Source: Dasyornis broadbenti (Eukaryota > Chordata > Aves > Passeriformes > Dasyornithidae). Taken from it: a DNA stretch of 64,000 nucleotides. Below, in pieces: positions 13,932 to 26,440 of this stretch. The notes under the pieces are model-generated. The model saw only the letters and a program-made list of their open reading frames with translations, was not told the DNA's origin and made no database searches. The DNA is taken from assembly GCA_013397935.1 (NCBI GenBank), contig VZRN01004506.1, forward strand, positions 1,105,100 through 1,169,099. The letters run 5' to 3'. The position numbers and the translations under genes are program-made. How positions within the stretch are numbered: the first letter of the stretch is position 1; the number at the start of each line of letters is the position of its first letter.

Positions 13932-14375
13932 CCTGGCCAAATCCAAATCAGTTCAACATTTCCTTTTTTCTTGTACATTTGCTCGTCTCAGGCAGACGTC
14001 TCCCACCTTTGGTATCACATCTGGCCTCCACGGCAAACAGGGAAATAAGTTGTTCCTCCTGAAAGTTCTGCCTGATCTTTCAGTGGCACGAGTAAGGGTT
14101 TGTTCCTACTCTGTAAATCTTAACAAAATCAAAGGTTTGAAACTGGAGGTTCTCTGCATTCATCAAAGACACAGTTGGGTTGCAATAACAAGTACATTGT
14201 TTTTCCTGTGATAACGTTGTATTTTTATTGTTTCATTCCTGTAAATTAATTCATCCCATAATTGACATCCTACTTTGGTCTGAATTTAGAATTGGCGTTT
14301 GTAGCAGTAAACTGTTTTATTATACATTTTTTTCTACCTTGAGACTTCATGGGGTAAACACTGCCCTTTCAGAGG

Positions 14376-14400
14376 ATTTATTTATGTATTTATTTATTTA
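14376..14400. repeat. ATTT-type low-complexity tract
   Basis: Imperfect tandem ATTT units (ATTTATTTATGTATTTATTT and on). Simple low-complexity sequence. Confidence 0.85.
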
Positions 14401-16308
14401 ATCTAAGCTTTTTTAGACTAAAAATAGCTCTTGTTGAGTAAGGGGTGGTAATGAATGCGGCACTGTCCTTGACCAGGCTAATTACCAAATACTTCAAATT
14501 AAGGATATTCATCAACTAAACCCATGAAAGAAATGATCTAATAAAAAAAATAATGTTTAAAGAGCTTTCATCTCTAGTGAGATTACTTGCATGAGTCAGT
14601 AGAGAAACATTCACCTTTGTTCGCTGACATTTACGAAATAGGTAGCTTGGAGCTACTCATTATGCTGTAGTTTTTTAACAGTTGTTTAACTACCAGTTGT
14701 TTTGTCTATAATGCAGAGGATTAATTCTGGAGAAATTATGTATGAGAGCTAATCTGACATTTAAGACTTCCTTAATTGCTAGGCTAAATGATTACTAACA
14801 ATGAAACTTAAAAAAATCACTATGCCAATTACTACTACTAATAAAACTGCATAAATTCCCTTTATTAATATGACATAATATCTTATTAAAGTTTGTACAC
14901 CTACCAAGTTTTGCTTGCAAGGCAATGGAGCTTTGTGAGACCTGGGCAGACGCTGAATCCAGACACTTAAGTATAACGCAAGACAGAGTGCATGGAATTG
15001 TCTGCAATTGGATTAATGTATTAAGAGTCTTTTTTTTCTTTTATTAAACTGCTCCCTTCACCAGGGTTTGATGGGCATTCCTGCCAGGATAAGAATATGC
15101 ATGTTGGGTGAAAGAAGAAACTAGAAAACTGCTTCATGCATTTGTGAGAGCTGAACCTAGGTGAGAGCACTGCAGTTGGATCTGTGATGTATGTGTGCCC
15201 CTGTGTCAGCTAAAAAAGTATGTGTAAAGGAGAAAGAATTTTACCTCTCCTTCCAGGCTTCAACAAAACTTTCATGGTGAGAGATTACTTTTTGAGATAT
15301 CCTTTTTATGTAGGTAAACATCTCAATCCAAATGGTAGCATCAAGTGTGGAAGATTTTGGACACAGCAGTGTACTTTATGGATTATGTAGAGGTAAGAAA
15401 AGAGATGGGTATGATCGTTGTATCATCGCTTTTGAAATATTCATATGGCTGCTACTGGAGTTTGTGCTGCTGCTGTGCCCCTGGAAAGGATGATGTGTCT
15501 ATCTTCTTAAGGATAATGTATGGGTAACTCTTGAATATTCCTTATGATGTTATCCTGATAACTTTGTGTCATAGCCCTGGAAAATTAACCAAGCAGCAGA
15601 AAAAGGCCGCTGTAGGCAAGGATAAACTTCTGGTGCAGGTCTACAATGCTGGGCATGAGTCCCGACTCGGGCTCTGTCACGCTAAGGGGATTACTCAGTC
15701 TGTGCCGTGACAGCTCTCCCAAAATGTGTCGGAAATGTTAGTCACCTGTTCATTTAGATTAATGAGCTTTACACATTTGCGTTTGGCAGGTTTGCACAAA
15801 TGCTGCCAGTTTTTTTCCTTGTCGTTTGAGAGGTAAGTCACCTAGAAACACATCCTGTGGGGACTTGAAACCGGCACTTGAAACCTCTGCATCTGCCCAG
15901 TTTGCTGGGACCTGGTCACTAAAGGGCAGAGAGCTGCCCATGGTCATGTCTAAAGGAAGTCTTCTATCCCTCTGACTCTGAAATACTACTTTTAACTAAA
16001 GGATCCCTAAAGATTGGAACTCTGTCAGTTAGATATTTTGCTCCCGTGCTGCTTGGTGTAGTTAAAGAGCCCACATCACTAAAACAGATCCTTGCTAGTG
16101 AAGAGGAAGTGTCTGTGTGGGTAATATTTGTACTGCACTGTTTTGAAGCATAATGAAGACACTAGAATAAGCAAACTAAATTTTTGCTGCCTTCTAGATG
16201 ATCTTACTCAGTCCTGAAAGCTACCTGCTTGGCTTTGATGCATAATGTTAAGTTCTAACACTGTTAAATCTGTATTACAGGATACTTTCCTATTACTAGT
16301 GGTTGTTT

Positions 16309-16322
16309 CCAGCAGGTGGTTC
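16309..16322 (+). promoter_or_regulatory. Candidate CTCF-binding motif
   Basis: CCAGCAGGTGGTTC agrees with the CTCF core CCASYAGRKGGCAS at 12 of 14 positions. The mismatches fall at the usually conserved C of GGC and the next base, which weakens it. Confidence 0.25.
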
Positions 16323-17561
16323 CTACGCCCAAAGGATTTTAAACTGGTATAAAAGGCACAGCAAATAGTTGAATAAACAAAAAGGAATGAAGATGTAGGA
16401 GCTGAGATTCAAAAGGATGATGCCTATGGGAGGAATTCTTGCTGCATGAACCTAGAGAGCTGTCCAGAGCTGCAGGGCGTTGTATTGGGAAGAACAAGTT
16501 TTAGGCACAGAACACCTGGTGTAATGCGAGAGACAGAACAGAATTGGAGGTGCTACCTGTCTGATAGAAGTGATAGTGCCTCAGGTGAATAAATACATTA
16601 TTTGAGCTGTGATTCAGGTAGCCTTCTGATTAATGACAGAAGATGTCATGTGGATGCAACTTATTTTTAGTGTTTTTTCCAGTGTCTACCTGTATCTTGG
16701 CACTGCTAGTATGGATAAGCACCATTTCCTAATGAAGCTTGTTAAATATTTGTCCTTATCGCTGTTTCATTGCATGTGGCTATCAATTTCAAATTAATAT
16801 TTCATGTATTTCATTCAAAGTTTGTCTTAAACTGTCCCAAATGATAGCAAATGTTTGGTTGTCCACAGTATAATTTTTAAAAGCTTTGGAGATTTTTGTC
16901 TTATATGGGCCTGGTTTTAGAGACATAATTCTGTTGTGTTCTTGTGAGCTGCATGGGATTACTCATTTCTTAGAGGCAATCAAGTTTTTCTTACTTAACT
17001 TGCTATCAACAAGTGGCTTTTTAAAAAGTAATGCTCTTAGAAGGTCATTTGACTTTTGAGGGTTATTCACGTTGTTAGCCCAAACACTAAAACCTTGTGT
17101 CCTTGGGTTCTGATTAGTGACACTTTAATAAAGTCATTTGAAGTTCAGTAGACTGAATTTTCCACCTTTTCTAATGTTTCTATGGTCACAGGGAAGCGAC
17201 CTGTATTCAATCTTTTAAATGCAAATCTTTTAAAAGTTACTGTGCAATTTTGTGTACCAGGCTTCTTCATGGGTTACAGAAAGCTCCCCCTTTTTTTAAA
17301 CAGCTACAGCAGTGTCTTTTCTCTTTCTTTTCTGTTTTCCTCCTCTCTTTCTTTCTAGTGATGTGACAGCAATTGACTAAACTTGGGTCTTTTGTGATAA
17401 CAAAGGATAGAGAAAAATCTTAAAGGTTTTTATTGCCTCACTTGTTTTTTTGGCAGGGCCAGGATAGATAAAGGCCTTTCCACTTGATTAGATAATAAGG
17501 CTAACGTGGTCTTTGAGTGAAAAATATCTTTGCATTCTGCTCTTCTTTTTTCAGCAGCCCA

Positions 17562-17575
17562 AAAAAAAAAAAAAA
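17562..17575. repeat. A14 homopolymer followed by a G run
   Basis: Fourteen A directly followed by five G (17576-17580). No associated retrocopy was seen. Confidence 0.85.
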
Positions 17576-17835
17576 GGGGGTGTTGAAGGAGAAAACTATG
17601 CCTAATCAGCAACAATTAAATCTTTCATGGTGAACTCACTTTGGAGGAATTAATGCATTTTGTATTGCCTAACAACTCGAGTGAACATTAACAACACGTG
17701 AGAACTGAGGGGAAGAAAAATTATGGCACTTTTTTTTTTCCTTTGGTTTTTAAGGAACAGGGAAGGGCAGGTCATTGACTTGATTTTCATGGGAAGATTG
17801 ACTCCGGAGCGCTCGCATATCCAGGAGCGGAGCGA

Positions 17836-17876
17836 GGGGGTATTGACAGCTGGGGTTTGGGGAGGGGGGCTGCGGG
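17836..17876 (+). other. G-quadruplex motif
   Basis: Runs of G at 17852-17855, 17859-17862, 17864-17869 and 17874-17876 are separated by loops of 3, 1 and 4 bases, which satisfies the standard G3+N1-7 pattern. A further G5 run lies at 17836-17840. It is on the sense strand of the FAT4 intron, so it could form in the pre-mRNA as well as in DNA. Confidence 0.7.
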
Positions 17877-20800
17877 AGCAGGGATCGTGCCATGGCTTGT
17901 TGGGGAAAAACAAGGGAAGATGGAAAACAAAGCCCAGAGAGAGGGAACAGTAGCTGCAGTGTCCCAGGCTGAGACCGCCGCTCCTTGGTGCTGGATATGT
18001 GTTGTGCTTGGACTCAATGAGTTGTGGTAGAGAAATATCAGTATAATGGAAGGGGCTGCCCTTAAGAGAGAAATAGTTCGCTGGGAAAGGAGCTGAAGAA
18101 GTTGTGCCATGTCCCTTCATGCGGACTGTGGAAGGGTACAGAGGATGCTCAGTCAGCCCTTTCAGACCTCACTGCTGAAGAACAGCTCATGCCAAAGAAA
18201 TCTGGAAATCCAGGTGTGTTTTGCCAAGATTTCCTAGTGAGTTCTACAGGCTAAGAACAATAACTAATGGTGGTTTTTTAATTATTATTTTAAAGATTTC
18301 CTTTTTTTCTGACACCTACTTTGCTTGTACTGTGATTAAAAATTATCTGGCTGCTGAGGTGTGCTCACGTAAATACACCAGTCCACCTATTCCCCCTTCC
18401 TGGATCCAGGATTTTGGCCCATGGATATTCATCCAGTCTTCTCACCCCCTCTCCTGTGAGGGAAGAGTGCATGCCCCATGCTCTGCTCGTTGTGCGACCC
18501 TCCTGCCTCTGCCAGCACATCCCAGACTTTTCCCTCCTCCTCCCTGCACTCGTGCGTGCTCATTCCCAAGACAGTCACAGCCCACAAGACCTTGGATCGT
18601 CATTTGTCTTCTTTTATCTGATTAATCCAGTGCCTTTCTCGTCCCTCCCTCTACCTCTGCCATTATTTCCCACTATCACTGGGTGCCAGCAACTCTGTCC
18701 CCAGCCAAGTTTCCCTCTTCATGTCATGGTTTTTCCAACTTGTTCCTCAGGAAGGTTTTGGTCCCTTTTGAGCATCACGCACAGGATACAGGATTGTTAT
18801 TCAAAGTAAATTTTTTTTTTTCCCCTTAAGAAGTCCACACTTCTAGTGAAGTTACAATTTATTAAAGCCTAATCTCATGAGCTATTAAAGTAACTTACAC
18901 CAAATAAAATGAAAATTGTATGTTGTTTTGCAGGTAAAGGAAACATGGAAAGAGCCAAAGCAAACAAGTTTGGCCCTTACATGCTTCCTGAGAGAGGACT
19001 CTCTCTACTCCTTAAAGCTTAAACCTTGGTGCCCAGGCTTTATTTTGAGCTCCAAAATGTCAAAACCCTTTGGAGCAGCCGAGCAAACCCTTCTCCTTGC
19101 TGGGGGTCCTACACCTGGTTGTGTGACCCAGTCATGGAGGTTTCACCACTGCATACAGAAAAATCACCACCTAAAACCTCGGAACTGTTTATTTTTTTTT
19201 TTTTCTTTCTTTTTGGTTTTAACCACTTAACCAAGTTTTGGCAGCAAAAGCCTTGTCTGCTACATCAGAAGTTTCTTCATTCAGCTAATTCAGGTCATTT
19301 AGGACTGGGAAACTGATTGGGAGCTGGAAAAAACTGAGAAATAGTAATTTCCTTAGCCAAAAATAATGAAAAAATTGTGAGGAAATGAGCTCTGCTAGTT
19401 GTGTGCTCCTGGAGAGCAGGGTGACAAGAGGTGATGGCTGGGTTTTTCCTTCCAGTCTCTGAGGCCAAAGGAAAGGCAAGGAGGTAGGAGCTGTCTGCCT
19501 GGAGCTTTTGTCTCACTAGCAAACAACTGGATTTTTTTTTTTTCTAATTTTCTGTATTTTTTTCAGACAATTTAGCACAGTTTCACTGAGTATGACTTCA
19601 TAGGTGATAGTACAGTTAAGTACATCTTGATAGCCTCATCCTACAACCAGATTGTCATTAATGCTTTTCAATTGCCCATAGTGGGCTTGTGAATATGTAT
19701 CAAGATATGCAACCATATGAAAGCTATTTGTTTTATTTAGATGTAGATGTGTATATGATGTTCCTCTGGGAGCTGCTACCACCCCTAATAAGCAATACTT
19801 ACTACTGTTTATTTTTTGATATTTTTTTAAAAAACTTGTTTTGTCATGAATTGCTTAGCTGGTCTTGTGAAAGTATTCTTTAAATTATTTTATTTATTTT
19901 TTTTTTTAAACTCTTGTGAAGTCCATCAGCTGAATTTCCCTTTTTAGAGAGCTGGAGTTCCTATTCACACATGCAGCCGTTAATTTACACAGTTGCTCTG
20001 AATTGGGACTGTTCTCTGTGAAGGCACAGAACAGCGATCCAAGGCAAAGTCCATGGTTTTTGATGCTGGCTGAAAGCAAAGCGACCCACACTGCCCAGCA
20101 TCCAAAAAACCCTGGGGTTAGTGCTGCACAAAGATCACTCTAGGAAGTGGCTGAGTTGTTTCTTTTTTCTTTTCTAGCGCTGTCTTTTATCTGAATCCCC
20201 GCTTTGCTTGTGCTTTAGAAGTCAAATGAGCAGAAGAAATGCAGTAGATGATTTGAGATGTGTGTGGGAAGAATGGGAGCTGAAAGATTGGCTTTCTGAG
20301 GGCTTCGCTCAGTTCCTGCCTTCCCAAAGAGACTGCGGGGAGGTTATTCTTCCTGACTGCGTCTCTGCAGCAAAGTAATTGCTTTGAGGATGGTGCTGTG
20401 GAAAAACTCTTATTTCCGATTATCCTTGTTTTAATGGAGGTTAAAAATAAACCCAAAAAAAAAAGCAGCAGAGGTAGAGAATTGGTTTGGCTAAATTAAA
20501 GTGCTTTATGGATAATTTAATAGGCATAAATGGCATCATTAAAATCAAACAGAAAGGCGCGTTCCTGAGCTTTAATGAATGTTCTGTGATTTACAAAGTG
20601 GCGGCTGTGAGTGCTGGAACATCGCTGTGCCTTGTGAGCTCCTCAGTCCGGGTGGGAGTGGGGGATCTCCCCATCCTTGGGATGTGGTGGGGGTGAAGGG
20701 ATGCAAAGGAAGGAGAAGGATCAGGTGTCAGGAGGCCCTGGTGCACTGGAAGCTCAAGGCAACTGTGTGGGCACCACAGGAACAGGACTCTGGCAGTGAG

Positions 20801-21263
20801 TGCCTTCTGCCTGATGGAGGTACCTCTTACTGGGTGTCTTCCAGCTTGAAGATCCATGAGCTAGCCTGGCTCCCATGAGGAAAGCTGTGTGAATACCCAT
20901 GGGCTCTCCATAGCGTTGACCAGATCAAATGCTTTCCTCAGCTTAGACATAAGGTGCCTTAATCAATTAGTCCTGGGAAGCAGCTTCCAGCTGTGATTGG
21001 TCTGATCTGTAATCTTATCACCTCGTCTGGCAGATTATCCATTTTTAGCTGATTTGTGGGCCAGCAACCTGCATGTCTGGCCAAGTGATGCTTTCAGGTC
21101 ACTCCTTCGCCTTGCAGTGTTTCTATAGCTGCCTCGTTCCTTTCTGGCAGTCCAGTGCCTCTCTAAACCCAGAAGTGAATTGACTGAAAAAGGAACATCA
21201 GGTCAGGAGAAGATGACTTTGAGTGTTCAGAGAAAGCTGTGTATTATTGCTGCTCATTCAAGC

Positions 21264-21280
21264 AAAAAAAAAAAAAAAAA
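21264..21280. repeat. A17 homopolymer
   Basis: An uninterrupted run of 17 A, with no recognisable retrocopy upstream. Confidence 0.85.
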
Positions 21281-24278
21281 TCTGCTTTTGTTGAATTGAG
21301 AGCTAATGTATTAGGATGACAAATCGTGGTGCTCTATGCTGTAGATAGAGAAATGTGGTGCAGTGATGCTGCGTGGAATACAGTAATAGCTGAAAAGAAC
21401 TGCAGGCATAAAAATGGAAAATTTAGTTCTTGCTAATTTGTATTTCTGCAGGCAACTGCCATTTTCATAAAAAGCTGTTTCATAACATTGTGGCTGTTAC
21501 CCAATATATTTCTTAAGTTGTAGCACTTTTGTCTGAAGTTAAATTAATAATTTCTGATCCAACCCAGTATACTTAGTAAAATTATTCCAACAGGACAGTT
21601 GGGGTGGAAAGTCATTCCTAGATATTCCTAGTTAACATGTCTTCCAATTATTTGTCACACCTTCATTTCTGTCCCACTACGAAAAGTGAGAGCATTTTCA
21701 TTGCCAGCCCCCAGCCTCCAGACCTCACTGCTGGCCTTTCTGCACCCCACACTTTCTGACTTTTTGGAAATCCTGGGTTTTTTGTATTTCTACCCTTTTC
21801 TAACCTCTTGCACACTGAAAGGGTGGAATCTCTGATTTATCACTCCCATTGTCTCTCTTATGCTAGGCCTGAAATAGATCTATTCTCTGTCTTCAGCTTT
21901 TATTACTGATCGTTTCCCTGAGTTGCTTGGCACTTTTTTCTTTCGTGGCTGTGTGGTTAGACATTGCCGAAATATAATTTTTTCTGAAGTTGGTAAAAAT
22001 CCCATTGCTGTTGGTTGCATTAGGATTTCTCGATCGTGATGAACAAGCTGAATCTGCGTGTAGTTTCTCAACTTTTTTCCTCTGTGCATTACTAGAATAA
22101 AGGCACACATTTCTCCTTGCGATTTGGGATAGGCAACTGAGCTGATGCAGTTCTTGTAAGTTAGCTTTTATTTCAAATGCATGTAAGTGATTAAGTGGTT
22201 TGGCAGCTGGTCAGAATGATTGCTTAAGGACCGCAGCTTCACAGTATCTTTCAAATGGAAAACAAGCCAGTAATTTAGTGATATCATTGAGAAACATAAC
22301 ATTCTTTCAAAGCAGGCAAAGATGTTATGCACAAGGGATAGACATCATCTCTGCTTTTGGCCTCTGCTGGCTCATGCATTCCTGTATGCTGCTTTGCTCC
22401 ACGATAAGCAGAAATGAATGCTGAGTATTTTCTTTAATCTAGCGAAAACTTTCCTTTCGCTAAAACCATAGGAGGCATTAGAGCACATCCACCCTGGAAT
22501 TACAGACTCTTGCTTTGTACTGTGTTAATTGGATTAAGTTGTTAGTGTTATCTCTTCAAGAAGAAGAGACAAACTCTCTCTGGCAGTGTTAGCATGGGAC
22601 AGCCTGTTCGTATGAGTGGCTGGCCTTTGTTGCAGTGCTTGGGAAGCAAGCTGGCAGTGCTGCCTTGCCAGCAGGGATAGATCTTTCCACCTGTGGAAAA
22701 CAGTGCAGGTTATGATCCAGAAATCCTTACCATTCACAAGACAAGATGAGCAGCAGCATGGGAAGACACAGGCACAGCCAAGTGAGTCTTCTGAGTATGA
22801 CCCCAGTGCTGTCCCCTGGGTTTTTACCATTTAAAATTCCTACTGATTATTTTACTGGTGGCTCTGTGCAGACTGGTGCAGTGTGATCCAATATGGACAG
22901 GGGAATTTCTGTTCTAGCTGCAAAAGCCACCTCGTAGGTCTACAATGTTGCTCTAATTGCATACTGTTCATTTTCAAGACTGAAATGAGTCACTGTCAGG
23001 CTTGTACATAATTCCATGTTTGGTCCTAATGCAGTGGTTGCAGAGCTTGTCTTTAACCACACACACACTTATTCCATGGGAAATATATTTTCTCAAAAAC
23101 GGACAAGAGAAAGCTAACAAACCATGTCATGCTCCAATTTCCTTTGGAGAAGGGCTTAGTTGTGTAAATTGTCTTGTAGAAGGCACACAGCAGTGCAGAG
23201 CAGTGTGCAGTATTCAATGGTTTTGGGTGGATGCTGCAGCTCTGGCCGTGGCAGTGCCAAAGGCGCTCGGGGTGGCCGGCCCAGCTGTGCTTTGTGAGCG
23301 ATGGCCCACTGCAGCTTTCCTTACAAATCAAAGCAGCTTTTAGGTCTTGCCCAGCACAGTTCTCATGTCTCATTATTCCTGTGAAGGTAAACCAGTCTAA
23401 AATTGGCACGGGCAAGCAGGCAGGAGTCAGGCTGCATTGTCAAAGAGCTGCTTGCATCGCAGCTGCTTCCTGTGATTGACGCGGTCGCATCCGGAGAGGA
23501 GGAGCCTGGCTGCTTGCACCGTGCAGTGTTTTTGGTCTGTGGTGTGTCTCACACTCTCCTTGGTGACTGCTGTGGACCCCCAAGTGGATAAAAAGCCTCC
23601 TTGTCAGTGTCTTTCTCTTTCAGTTATTTGGGAGATGAGGTGGGTGCTGTGGCGGTGCTCCTGCCGACACGCACAATGGAGCTGCTTCTGTACCCTCGCC
23701 TCCTCATAACTTCCATCCTCGCTGTCTGTTTAATCCAGCAATGAACTGGAAATACCAATTACTGCATAATTTGGCTTTGCTTGAGGGAATAACAGACAAA
23801 AACTTGTATGTGTAATCTTTATCAATGCCACAGCTTTGGGAGAGGGAATGATGATAGCTAGAGGATCCATTTTAATGGGATTTCAGATCATGCTTGCATT
23901 CTTTGGATGGCTTACAGCTCCCTCCTTGTGCAGGGCAAGGCTTTCTGAGGGCAAGGGATGCCCTCAGCCATGAAGGTGGCCACCAGGGGTGTCCCTGCAT
24001 CCCTCAGGCTGGTCAGCCTGGGAGCACTGAGGGCAGAGAGGAGCAGCTGACCCCAGGCGACTGGGCAAATCCCACTGAGGAATTCCCGTAAACTGAGCAG
24101 CTCCTTGTGGTCCCAAGAGCAGGAGTCAGCCCAGAGGCACGAGCAAGCCTGATGTTGAACAAGTCAGTGTAATCCAGCCCCTCAAGCTGTATCGAGTGCC
24201 ACTCGCTCTGGTTTTGGTCTGTGTGATGTGATGTGTGCTTCCTTAAAATACAGGGAGCAGGGGCATTAAAATAACTTG

Positions 24279-24296
24279 TTTTTTTTTTTTTTTTTT
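24279..24296. repeat. T18 homopolymer
   Basis: An uninterrupted run of 18 T. A run of 16 A follows at 24484-24499, about 190 bp away. The two could pair as an inverted repeat, but the sequence between them is not recognised as a mobile element. Confidence 0.85.
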
Positions 24297-24483
24297 AACT
24301 CCCCCTAAAGGAAGGTATTTCCACAGAGAGTGCCAAAAAAATTCCCATTTGTTTGATAGGAAGTGTGTGTGATGTTAAGAGAAATTACAGCTTTAATCAT
24401 TCAGTGTTTGTGGAGAGCAGTTTGCTCTTGAGATTTCTTAATAGTACAAACAGGCACACAAATGCTCTCAGGAATAACAAATT

Positions 24484-24499
24484 AAAAAAAAAAAAAAAA
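24484..24499. repeat. A16 homopolymer
   Basis: An uninterrupted run of 16 A, paired at a distance with the T18 run at 24279. Confidence 0.85.
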
Positions 24500-24602
24500 G
24501 CCCAAACCACATAACTAGTAGACAATTTAGGCAAGAATTTGTTTCTTAAGCCCAGTACTTCCAGCTAGTAATTTGCCTGTAGTCAGGGATGTCAGGCAAC
24601 TG

Positions 24603-24616
24603 CTACCAGGTGGCAA
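24603..24616 (+). promoter_or_regulatory. Candidate CTCF-binding motif
   Basis: CTACCAGGTGGCAA agrees with the CTCF core CCASYAGRKGGCAS at 12 of 14 positions, including the whole AGGTGGC core. Motif evidence only. Confidence 0.4.
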
Positions 24617-26099
24617 CATCGTGAGAGCTAAAGCTCTGAGGAAGGGGTTTTTTTCTATAGCATGGCTGATTGTATCTGCAGACCGCATTGCTAATGTATC
24701 AGTTTTGAACTGAGCCATGAGGTAATTTGTTCAGAAGAAAAACCTACTGTGTGACTGAGTCAGAAACGGAGAAAAAGCTATAATTTAACAAATTGCTTTT
24801 CATTCTGTCCCACAGGTAGAAAGTAGTCACAGAAAAATTGACTAAGTGTGGACCAAAAAAATTTTTATACTCACTTATATTGCAGAAAAAATATATGATC
24901 ATACAATTTTTTTTTTAAACTTGATTTTAAAAAACAGAACAAAGGACAAAACTTGTTTTTAGTCCTGTCATTCTTCTTTCCGTTAGCAAAATAAACTCTC
25001 TAGACCCTTCCCCCAGCTAATGTTATTCTGCACACAGCGACCTTCAAAAGCCCATTGACAAGCTGCAAATGATGTGTGAAGCAAACTCCAGGATTAAGTT
25101 TATAACCTTTCCCCAGGGGGAAAGAATTTGGAGGCAGGAATGAATTTGGGATAGTAAAACAAAAGAGTACAACTGAGATGGATCAGGAAAACTCATATTC
25201 ATATTTAGCTAAATGAAAAATACCAGCCAATCCTAGTTTATTTGGTATCCCAGGGGTTTTCCACACAGGTATGTGTAGGACATTATTTTACAACTCCTTC
25301 TTGCAGCTTTTACTGCTTTCGCTAATGAGAAACCACATCTCCCTCTCTTCAGCTTTGCAGCTGGGACTTGGAAGCATGATAAATAAAATATTAATGGTAG
25401 AATATGGAGGGTTCATATCCCGTGGATATTGTTTGCATCTTGGGTTTTGAAAGGCACGTACCTTCCTCCTAGGGGGGTTGTCATTTACCGCTGAGTTTGT
25501 TGTGGGATGGGTGTGAATAGGCTTTGGGGGCCTTTAGACACTGTTAAATCTCAGATGTTAATGAAGTGACGGAGCTGGGGACTTCCTTCCCTGCAGTAAT
25601 CAAAGAAACAGCTAGTTCCTTCACGTATCCATAAGATTATTTCCTTTCATCTGCCAGTATTAGTTTCTTTTGAAGTCATTTAATCTTTGCTCCCATATAA
25701 ATTGAGAAAAGTTATTTTAAGCAGCTCAGTGGGCAAGAGGGAGTCTTGTGATGGATTGTTCACAGGAGTTAACCCCTGTCACCCTGGCATCACTGAGGAC
25801 CCTCCAAGTTAGCTGGGCCCTGCTGACAGCTGGATACCTGGGTGAGCTGTGCCCAGACAGAAATGCGGCTTTGTTGGAAATAGATAATTGAGGAGAACTA
25901 CAATGAAAAGCAAGTAAAGGCCTGTCAGAACTGCTACTTCTTCAAAAAGAAAAAAAAAATAAAGAAAACAAAGCTTGGATTATAAAGTCAATAACAGGTA
26001 TAAATGGGGCCTTGAGTTCCTGGGAAAGTCAGAGATACTCTGAAGTAAAATAAGCCTGGTGGGGTGACACCTTCCAGTAGGCATTCCCACAAAATGAGC

Positions 26100-26440
26100 T
26101 CATAGAATCATGGTTTGAGCTGGAGAGGATCTTTGAAGGTCATCTTGCCAACCCCCCTGCAATGAACAGGGACACCTTCCAGTAGGCCAGGTTGCTCAGA
26201 GCCCCATAGAACCTGGCCACGAATGCTTCCAGGGTTGGAATGTTTCCACCTCTCTGGCCCACCTGTACCAGTGCCTCACCACCCTCATCATGAAAGATTT
26301 CTTCCTTATTCCTAGTCTAAATCTCTCCTCCTTTATTTTAAGCCCATTGCCCCTTGTCATAATGGGCCCTGCTAAAATTCTGTCCCCATCTCCCTTTTAA
26401 ATCCCTTTTAAGTCCTGGAAACCCACAGTGAGGTGTGGTG
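26100..26440 (-). mobile_element. CR1 LINE 3'-end fragment, antisense to FAT4 (longest in the window)
   Basis: The reverse complement of a CR1 3' end lies on the plus strand. It starts CATAGAATCATGGTTTGAGC, followed by AACAGGGACACCTTCCAGTA, GGCCAGGTTGCTCAGAGCCC, CTTCCAGGGTTGG, CTGTACCAGTGCCTCACCAC, TTTCTTCCTTATTCCTAG and CCCATTGCCCCTTGTC. About 340 bp survive, 5'-truncated and with no coding capacity. The fragment is old enough to have drifted at many positions. Confidence 0.95.

Larger units (their letters stand above)
13932..26099. other. Intron block with poly-A/T tracts and candidate protein-binding sites
   Basis: No repeat family recognised. It holds G-rich segments at about 17836-17876 and 20650-20699, CTCF-like motifs at 16309, 23980 and 24603, and homopolymer runs at 17562, 21264, 24279 and 24484. 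The long minus-strand open frame at 17650-18120 has no recognisable domain. A mildly CpG-rich patch lies around 23220-23500 but is too short and weak for a CpG island. Confidence 0.5.

Noticed and set aside
17650..18120. 156-codon minus-strand open frame
   Set aside because: Low-complexity, proline/serine-rich translation of pyrimidine-rich sequence with no recognised domain. It overlaps another frame equally open.
18916..19230. Open frame after a CAG acceptor-like site, possible terminal exon
   Set aside because: No recognisable protein content, and its 3' part is a poly-T-rich tract. The acceptor is better discussed as a recursive-splice candidate.
23221..23500. Possible CpG island and promoter
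   Set aside because: The CpG density is only locally raised over a short stretch and not sustained. No promoter architecture is seen.
24279..24499. T18 and A16 runs as terminal parts of a mobile element
   Set aside because: No target-site duplication, no recognised element between them and no retrocopy; simple homopolymers are the easier reading.
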